Assembly: GCA_023481285.1 (NCBI GenBank) | Contig: JAMCWL010000054.1 | Coordinates: 1-54,881 of the forward strand | Reading direction: 5' to 3' | DNA length: 54,881 bases | DNA from: Actinomycetota bacterium | Lineage (GTDB): Bacteria; Actinomycetota; Aquicultoria; Aquicultorales; JAMCWL01 | Shown: positions 50,178 to 54,881 of the stretch, one piece after another | Position numbering within the stretch: position 1 is the stretch's first letter | How the letters are laid out: every line of letters starts with the position of its first letter | The notes under the pieces: generated by a model | Database searches by the model: none | Told to the model about the DNA's origin: nothing | The model's input: only the letters and a program-made list of their open reading frames with translations | Made by a program: the position numbers and the translations under genes

Positions 50178-50357
50178 ATGGATGAGTTACCAGCAGAGCT
50201 TTTGACCAGAATTAAAGAGGCGTCTATCGAGAAGCGCATATCCTGTTCCGTCGCTCGCCGGATCGCCGAGGAATTGAAAGTCCCCATGAAAAAAGCGGGC
50301 GAGGCGGCTGACGAACTCGGCATCAAGATATACGCCTGCGAGCTCGGGTGTTTCTAG
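50178..50357 (+). CDS. Small conserved-looking protein (59 aa) between moeA and mobB
   Basis: From ATG 50178, preceded by GGAGGAGAAAG, the product is 59 residues with 'RISCSVARRIAEELKVPMKKAGEAADELGI' (in part ISCSVARRIAEEL) that fits a helix-turn-helix, and an ending '..IYACELGCF'. Similar short proteins ending in a Cys-x3-Cys-like tail are, to my recollection, found beside molybdenum cofactor genes, but I cannot name a family. The stop overlaps mobB's GTG, giving tight coupling. It could be a small regulator or a metal-binding accessory protein. Confidence 0.75.
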   Translation: MDELPAELLTRIKEASIEKRISCSVARRIAEELKVPMKKAGEAADELGIKIYACELGCF

Positions 50358-50872
50358 TGACCCCTATCATTTCGATCGTCGGTAAATCAAACGTCGGCAA
50401 GACGACCTTGCTCGAGAAGCTCATCGCCGAGCTGGTCTCAAGTGGCTACCGGGTGGCGGCTATCAAGCATAACAAGCACGGCTTCGACCTCGACCGCCCG
50501 GGCAAGGATACCTGGCGCCTGGCAAGAGCGGGGGCCTCGGCCGTCGCCATAGCCAGCGCCCACCAGCTTGCCGTCATGCGCGAGGTCGAGGGGGAGCCCG
50601 CCCTGGAGGAGTTGCTCCCCCTCCTTGGGGACGGGTATGACATCGTCCTCACAGAGGGCTACAAAAATGGGCCCGCTCCGAAAGTGGAGGTTTTCCGCGC
50701 TGGCGTCTACGACTCCCTGCTTTGCGGCGACGAAGACTGCCTGATCGCGGTGGCGACCGACGTCGAGGTCGAGACGGGAGCACCCCAATTCCCCCTCGAT
50801 AATGCGTCCGCGCTCTCCGATTTTATAGAAGAGAAGTTTTTGAAAGGGCCCCGGCGTGAGCGAACTTTATGA
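50348..50872 (+). CDS. mobB: Molybdopterin-guanine dinucleotide biosynthesis adapter MobB
   Basis: 174 residues. P-loop 'IVGKSNVGKTTLLEKLI', 'AIKHNKHGFDLDRPGKDTWR' (part quoted: AIKHNKHGFD) and 'DIVLTEGYKNGPAPKVEV' are MobB motifs. A GTP-binding helper that increases MobA activity. GTG 50348 or 50357 may be the start; both overlap the small upstream gene. The end overlaps moaA by 17 bases. Confidence 0.93.
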   Translation: MFLVTPIISIVGKSNVGKTTLLEKLIAELVSSGYRVAAIKHNKHGFDLDRPGKDTWRLARAGASAVAIASAHQLAVMREVEGEPALEELLPLLGDGYDIVLTEGYKNGPAPKVEVFRAGVYDSLLCGDEDCLIAVATDVEVETGAPQFPLDNASALSDFIEEKFLKGPRRERTL

Positions 50873-51827
50873 CGGGTTTAACCGGCGGATAGATTACCTA
50901 AGGCTTTCGATAACGGATCGATGCAACCTTCGATGCACTTACTGCATGCCTGAGGAGGGTATTGAAGAGCGACCGCACGGCGATATCTTGAGCTACGAGG
51001 AGCTGGAGACCTTCACCACGGGGGCCGTAGGGGCCGGAATCTCGAAGGTCAGAGTGACCGGTGGCGAACCCCTCGTCAGGAAGGATGCCGTAGATCTGAT
51101 AGCCATGCTGGCAGCTCTTCCGAACCTGAACGACGTCTCCCTTACGACAAACGGCGTCCTTCTCGAAGAGCATGCGGCCGATTTAGCCAAGGCGGGGCTC
51201 GCTCGCGTAAACATAAGCATAGACTCGCTCGATCCGGCCGTCTACAGGAAGCTCACCCGCTGGGGAAGGGTCGACAGGGCGCTCTCGGGTCTTAGGAAGG
51301 CGCTTGAAGTGGGTCTGGAGCCGGTCAAAGTCAACGCGGTTCTACTGCGCGGGGTAAACGACGACCCGAGCGATTTCATAAAGCTTACCTACGACTATCC
51401 GGTCCACGTACGCTTTATCGAGCATATGCCGATCGGCAAGTCGAAGGCTTGGAGCCCGGAGGATTTCGTCTCGATAGGCGAGCTCAAAGAGAGCTTGGCA
51501 AGATACGGCAAGCTTGAGGAGTCGGCGGGCCCTGTTGGCGCCGGACCGGCGACTTATCTGAAGTTTAAAGAGGCGCTCGGCACCGTCGGCTTCATCAGCC
51601 CGATCAGCCGCCACTTCTGCGACGAGTGCAATCGCTTAAGGCTAACCCCCGACGGAAGGCTGAGGGTCTGCCTCTTCTCCGACGAGGAGATGGATGTGAG
51701 ACCAGCCATCTGGCAGGGTGAAGCGGCGGTCAAGGCCGTGATCGCAAAGGCCTTAAAGACAAAACCGAAGGAGCACGCGACCGAGCTTCAGAGCTTCAAG
51801 CGCCTCATGTTCCAAATCGGAGGTTGA
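50856..51827 (+). CDS. moaA: GTP 3',8-cyclase MoaA
   Basis: 323 residues. Radical SAM cluster 'TDRCNLRCTYCMPEEG' at the N-terminus and the second iron-sulfur cluster 'FCDECNRLRLTPDGRLRVC' near the C-terminus, both complete. 'RVTGGEPLVRKD' binds SAM. The C-terminus lacks the canonical GG tail. It makes the first intermediate of molybdopterin synthesis with MoaC, encoded one base later. Confidence 0.96.
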   Translation: MSELYDGFNRRIDYLRLSITDRCNLRCTYCMPEEGIEERPHGDILSYEELETFTTGAVGAGISKVRVTGGEPLVRKDAVDLIAMLAALPNLNDVSLTTNGVLLEEHAADLAKAGLARVNISIDSLDPAVYRKLTRWGRVDRALSGLRKALEVGLEPVKVNAVLLRGVNDDPSDFIKLTYDYPVHVRFIEHMPIGKSKAWSPEDFVSIGELKESLARYGKLEESAGPVGAGPATYLKFKEALGTVGFISPISRHFCDECNRLRLTPDGRLRVCLFSDEEMDVRPAIWQGEAAVKAVIAKALKTKPKEHATELQSFKRLMFQIGG

Positions 51828-51828
51828 A

Positions 51829-52314
51829 ATGGCAAAAAAGAGCCTTACCCACCTTAACGAGGAAGGCAGGGCCCGCATGGTGGACGTTGGCGGCAAAGAG
51901 ATCACGGCGAGGGAGGCGACCGCTGAGGCGATCGTCTCCATGAAAGCGAAGACGATGCGCCTGATCAAAGAGGGAGCGATCAAGAAGGGCGATGTTCTAG
52001 CGGTCGCCCAGGTGGCCGGGATAATGGCCGCGAAGCGAACCCCCGACGCCATCCCGATGTGTCATCCAATCCAAATAACAGGTGTGGACATAAACTTCAG
52101 GTTTATAGATGATGAGCACCTCGTCATAGAGGCTATCGTTCGGACCCTGGATAGAACGGGTGTCGAGATGGAAGCCCTAAACGCCGCCGCGACAGCCGCG
52201 CTTACCGTCTACGACATGGCGAAAGCCGTCGATCGGGGAATGACGGTGGAGCGGGTAAGGCTGCTAGCCAAGTCGGGGGGAAAGTCGGGCATCTTTAAGA
52301 GAGAAGAAAGGTAG
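51829..52314 (+). CDS. moaC: Cyclic pyranopterin monophosphate synthase MoaC
   Basis: 161 residues. 'LTHLNEEGRARMVDVGGKE' start, catalytic Lys in 'AAKRTPDAIPMCHPIQITG' (in part IPMCHPIQITG), and 'VYDMAKAVDRGM' are all conserved. It forms cyclic pyranopterin monophosphate from the MoaA product. moaD and moaE, needed for the next step, are not in the window. Confidence 0.96.
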   Translation: MAKKSLTHLNEEGRARMVDVGGKEITAREATAEAIVSMKAKTMRLIKEGAIKKGDVLAVAQVAGIMAAKRTPDAIPMCHPIQITGVDINFRFIDDEHLVIEAIVRTLDRTGVEMEALNAAATAALTVYDMAKAVDRGMTVERVRLLAKSGGKSGIFKREER

Positions 52315-52315
52315 C

Positions 52316-52430
52316 GGTCTCTTGGCTACATGGTCTCTTGGCTACATGGTCTCTTGGCTACATGGTCTCTTGGCTACATGGTCTCTTGGCTACATGGTCT
52401 CTTGGCTACATGGTCTCATGGTACCTTGGA
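52316..52430. repeat. 16-bp tandem repeat, six copies, after moaC
   Basis: The unit GGTCTCTTGGCTACAT repeats six times without change (52316-52411) and ends in a degraded seventh copy, GGTCTCATGGTACCTTGG. No open frame or array-like spacer is involved. Identical copies point to recent expansion by slippage or unequal crossing over. Confidence 0.95.
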
Positions 52431-52458
52431 AAAGGCATTAAAGGCCTACGGCTAAAGA

Positions 52459-52580
52459 CGGCGCGCTCGGGGAGCGCCCTACATCAAACGGATGACCGGT
52501 ATCTTGAAGTATAGGGGCCGCTCCCCGAGCGGCCCAAACCGCAAGAGAGGGATCGCCGCGATCCGTTTCGCAGACCCCGC
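52459..52580. repeat. GGGCCGCTC palindrome pair and fragment of a dispersed element
   Basis: An imperfect hairpin (GGCGCGCTCGGGGAGCGCCC near 52460-52479) and a perfect one, GGGCCGCTC-CCC-GAGCGGCCC (52515-52535), share the same core and lie in opposite orientation. A GGATCG-CCG-CGATCC palindrome and a CGCAGACCCCGCGATGAC stretch follow, the latter akin to the element at 22771-22790. Together with the tandem repeat they fill the moaC-MOSC gap. Confidence 0.6.
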
Positions 52581-52637
52581 GATGACGGCAAAGGAAGGCC
52601 TTTGCTGAGAGACCAAGATACCAGGAGGTTTAGCGAT

Positions 52638-53144
52638 ATGAACGAAGTCGAAGAGAAAGCAACCGGACAGGCATCCGGCGTGGGAGCTACCGGTATGATC
52701 GTCTCGGTCAACGTCGCCCCCCGGAAGACGGTCCGCAAGAAGCCGGTCGGCGAGGGCAAGCTAAAGGTGGAGCACGGCCTCTCCGGCGACGCCCATGCCG
52801 GCGATTGGCATCGCCAGGTAAGCCTGCTAGCTCAGGAGTCGATCGATAAGATGATTGCGATGGGGCTGGATGTCGGCCCAGGTGATTTCGCCGAGAACCT
52901 GACGACGTCCGGGCTCGACTTACTCGCCCTTCCCATCGGAAGCCGTCTGCGCGTTGCCGAGTCCGTCCTTCTGGAGGTCACCCAGATCGGCAAGGAGTGC
53001 CACACGCGCTGCGCCATCTACTACCAGGCGGGCGACTGCGTCATGCCGAGGGAGGGGATTTTCGCCCGCGTCATAGAAGGCGGTAAGGTGAAGGCTGGCG
53101 ATTCGGTCGAAATCTTAAGCCTAGGCGAAGAAAATAGAGAGTAG
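52638..53144 (+). CDS. MOSC-domain protein
   Basis: 168 residues from ATG 52638 after AGGAGGT. 'EGKLKVEHGLSGDAHAGDWH', 'GDFAENLTTSGLDL' and 'QIGKECHTRCAIYYQAGDC' are MOSC motifs; the Cys in KECH is the residue expected to bind or carry sulfur. MOSC domains bind molybdenum cofactor or move sulfur to it. As a single-domain protein within a cofactor cluster it may act as a cofactor carrier or sulfurase partner. Confidence 0.9.
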   Translation: MNEVEEKATGQASGVGATGMIVSVNVAPRKTVRKKPVGEGKLKVEHGLSGDAHAGDWHRQVSLLAQESIDKMIAMGLDVGPGDFAENLTTSGLDLLALPIGSRLRVAESVLLEVTQIGKECHTRCAIYYQAGDCVMPREGIFARVIEGGKVKAGDSVEILSLGEENRE

Positions 53145-53155
53145 AAATGTGTGGG

Positions 53156-53177
53156 TCGGGCCACCGGCCCGATCTTT
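53156..53177 (+). terminator. Terminator-like hairpin after the MOSC gene
   Basis: TCGGGCC-ACC-GGCCCGA with TCTTT following. Seven G/C-rich pairs and a short T-tract, placed 12 bases after the stop. A modest terminator. Confidence 0.55.
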
Positions 53178-53259
53178 GCTTAAGGCGAGCGCGAGCATAG
53201 AATACCGGAGTACGCCAGGAAAGATAAGGCAAACAAGCTAGAGGACGAGCAATGAATAG

Positions 53260-53279
53260 GCACGCCAACGGCGTGCCCC
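53260..53279. repeat. Dispersed palindrome, copy 3 (GGCACGCC-AAC-GGCGTGCC)
   Basis: Same core as copies near 96 and 50,066 with one loop base changed (ATC to AAC). It stops six bases before the AGGAGG ribosome site of mogA, so its hairpin could affect translation. Confidence 0.7.
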
Positions 53280-53295
53280 TACAGGAGGTGTTACC

Positions 53296-53802
53296 GTGCG
53301 CATAGCGATCATAACCGTTAGCGATAAAGGCTCTCGCGGTGAACGAGCCGATACCGCCGGCCCGGCTATCCGTGAGATCATGGAAGCGAAAGGGGCCGAG
53401 GCGGTCTCGTACGAGATCGTTCCGGACGAGCGAGAAGTAATAGAAGATCGCTTGAGGAAGCTCGCCGATGAGTGTGCGGCCGACATAATCTTCACGACCG
53501 GCGGAACCGGGTTCTCCCCCCGCGACGCAACCCCCGAAGCGACACTCGCGGTCATCGAACGCGAGGCCCCCGGAATCCCTGAAGCGATGAGAGCCGCGTC
53601 GCTCACCATCACCCCCCATGCCATGCTCTCGCGCGCCGTCGCCGGAATTCGTAAGCGAACGCTCATCGTAAACATGCCCGGGAGCGAAAAGGCGGTCCGC
53701 GAGTCACTCGCCGTCATCATCCCCGCGCTACCCCATGCAGTCGAAATCCTGACAGGCGAGGGCGGGGATTGTGCAAACCAGAAAATAGAAAATAATATTT
53801 AA
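53296..53802 (+). CDS. mogA: Molybdopterin adenylyltransferase MogA/MoaB
   Basis: 168 residues, GTG start after AGGAGGTGTTACC. 'AIITVSDKGSRGERADTAGP', 'FTTGGTGFSPRDATPEAT' and 'VNMPGSEKAVRESL' are the MogA/MoaB family signatures. It adenylylates molybdopterin before metal insertion by MoeA. Last gene of the cofactor block. Confidence 0.94.
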   Translation: MRIAIITVSDKGSRGERADTAGPAIREIMEAKGAEAVSYEIVPDEREVIEDRLRKLADECAADIIFTTGGTGFSPRDATPEATLAVIEREAPGIPEAMRAASLTITPHAMLSRAVAGIRKRTLIVNMPGSEKAVRESLAVIIPALPHAVEILTGEGGDCANQKIENNI

Positions 53803-53873
53803 CGCAAACCGCCGATTATCTATACGGAGCGCTGGCGAGCGCCTGAGGCGCCAACGCCATTTAAGTGCAGGGA

Positions 53874-53902
53874 TTGCGTAAAGGCGGCGTTCTACTTATA
53901 AT
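53874..53902 (+). promoter_or_regulatory. Promoter of the topoisomerase gene
   Basis: TTGCGT (53874-53879), 17 bases, TATAAT (53897-53902): a good housekeeping promoter about 35 bases before the ATG at 53937. It separates topA from the cofactor operon. Confidence 0.75.
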
Positions 53903-53936
53903 GAGCGTCGTTTTTAGCACAGAGATAGGTGATTGA

Positions 53937-54881
53937 ATGAGACTTATCGTAACCGAGAAGAACCTCGCCGCCGAGAGAATCGCAAAAATCCTCTCCAACG
54001 GAAAGGTTTCGACCAGCAAAGTAAATAACGTGCCCGTCTACTCTTTCTCCGCAAACGGAGAAGAGACCCGGGTGATCGGCCTTAAGGGTCATCTCCTTAA
54101 AGTCGATTTTCCGGCCGAGTACGCCGACTGGCAAGGCGTCGAGCCTGAGAAGCTCGTCGACGCGCACCTGATCAAGGTTCCAACCGTAAAGCAGCTTGTC
54201 AAGGCCCTTCAAAAAGAAGCAAAGCCGGCGTCCGAGGTCTTAATCGCAACCGACTTCGATCGCGAGGGTGAACTGATCGGCCTTGACGCCGCGACCGAGA
54301 TCAGGCTGACCAACGAGAACGTGCCGATCAGGCGCGCCCGCTTCTCGGCCATTACACCAGCCGAAATCGAACGTGCCTTCAGCGAGCTCGAGGAGCTGGA
54401 TCAAGACCTCGCTCGCGCTGGAGAAGCACGTCAGGACATAGATCTTATCTGGGGCGCGACTCTCACCCGTTTCATCTCTCTCGCCTCATCGAGGCTTGGC
54501 AAGCAGTTCCTTTCGGTCGGGCGCGTTCAGTCCCCAACGCTCGTCCTCATCGCCGGGAGGGAGAAGGAACGCAGCGCTTTCATTCCCGAAAAGTACTGGC
54601 AGGTCAGGGCTAGATTTAGAAACGGCGAGGAGTTCGTCGCCCTTCATAAGACAGAGCGCTTTGGCAGCAAGGACGAGGCCGAAGCCGTCCTCGCCCGCCT
54701 TGGCGACAAGGCGACGGTGTCTAACGTTTCTAAGACCGAGCGCACCGTCGAGCCGCCGGCTCCTTTCAACACTACTGCGTTTCTGGCTGCCGCGGCGTCC
54801 CTGGGAATCTCGACGTCGAGCGCGATGCGCGCCGCCGAGAATCTCTACATGCGCGGCTTTATCTCCTACAGGGGGTGTTAC
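53937..54881 (+). CDS. topA: Archaeal-type DNA topoisomerase I, partial at the window edge
   Basis: 315 codons, open to the right edge; not in the ORF track because it has no stop. N-terminal Toprim domain 'RLIVTEKNLAAERIAKIL', 'GLKGHLLKVDFPAEYADW' and 'IATDFDREGELIG', then type IA helices 'RARFSAITPAEIERAF' and 'SVGRVQSPTLVLI'. The 'GHLL..DFP..Y..W' pattern is that of archaeal TopA, not of bacterial TopA. The last codons read 'MRGFISYRGCY': the catalytic Tyr of ISY is present, but the PRTD that should follow is not, perhaps because the contig ends in error or an insertion begins there. Confidence 0.9.
   Translation, partial: MRLIVTEKNLAAERIAKILSNGKVSTSKVNNVPVYSFSANGEETRVIGLKGHLLKVDFPAEYADWQGVEPEKLVDAHLIKVPTVKQLVKALQKEAKPASEVLIATDFDREGELIGLDAATEIRLTNENVPIRRARFSAITPAEIERAFSELEELDQDLARAGEARQDIDLIWGATLTRFISLASSRLGKQFLSVGRVQSPTLVLIAGREKERSAFIPEKYWQVRARFRNGEEFVALHKTERFGSKDEAEAVLARLGDKATVSNVSKTERTVEPPAPFNTTAFLAAAASLGISTSSAMRAAENLYMRGFISYRGCY

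Noticed and set aside
52316-52430. Possible CRISPR array (regular repeats).
   Set aside because: The 16-base units are directly joined with no spacers, and there are no cas genes.

Overview
The window reads as one chromosomal stretch of an anaerobic, GC-rich bacterium with a c-type-cytochrome, CO, selenium and tungsten/molybdenum metabolism. The gene content (CheC/CheD chemotaxis, SelABCD with tRNA-Sec, monofunctional CooS, class II ribonucleotide reductase, tungstate uptake, multiheme cytochromes) fits a deep-branching subsurface or hot-spring lineage such as the anaerobic Actinomycetota classes, or a Bacillota-like anaerobe. I cannot settle the phylum from sequence inspection alone. The last gene is an archaeal-type topoisomerase I running off the right edge, and the odd window length suggests a whole contig.

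Layout. (1) 0.1-6.8 kb: two six-bladed NHL-repeat membrane proteins and a TPR protein face a 15-heme cytochrome; a 12-heme NapC/NirT-like cytochrome and CcdA follow. Together they look like an electron-transfer module with its maturation factor. The 15-heme gene has an operator-like palindrome against its -10 box and a long, structured 5' leader. (2) 7.2-8.1 kb: ROK-family kinase. (3) 8.25-18.2 kb: a chemotaxis operon behind a near-consensus sigma-28 promoter (cheR, MCP, cheW, cheY, cheB, cheA, cheC, cheD), ending in a diguanylate cyclase, a second CheY-like regulator and an HD-GYP phosphodiesterase. (4) 18.3-24 kb, minus strand: the selenium block selD-yedF-selA-selB-tRNA-Sec. selD carries an in-frame UGA at its catalytic position, so SelD itself is a selenoprotein; the ORF track starts this gene too late. 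(5) 24.4-34.2 kb: NlpC/P60-FG-GAP exported protein, DUF4330 protein, O-antigen-ligase-like protein, glycosyltransferases and a methyltransferase. It includes a tandem duplication of a GT2 gene with its promoter/leader. (6) 34.4-38.6 kb: Rrf2 regulator, CO dehydrogenase CooS, an overlapping membrane-anchored multiheme cytochrome with a zinc-ribbon-like insert, and a ClpP-like (SDH-family) membrane protease. (7) 38.7-42.1 kb: B12-dependent ribonucleotide reductase interrupted by a 399-residue LAGLIDADG intein. (8) 42.1-53.8 kb: BlaI-type and LysR-type regulators, then two tandem molybdenum/tungsten-cofactor-type riboswitches with a terminator, then tupABC, mobA, fdhD, moeA, mobB, moaA, moaC, MOSC and mogA.

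How it fits together. Selenocysteine synthesis, tungstate import, bis-MGD cofactor assembly and FdhD sulfuration are what a selenocysteine-containing W/Mo formate dehydrogenase needs; no such enzyme is in the window, so this is inference. The CooS-cytochrome pair and the multiheme/NHL module suggest that CO- or formate-derived electrons may be passed to c-type cytochromes outside the membrane. The most remarkable items are the tandem cofactor riboswitches before the tungstate transporter, the CooS-multiheme cytochrome operon, the selenocysteine SelD, the intein, and the structured leader of the 15-heme cytochrome gene.
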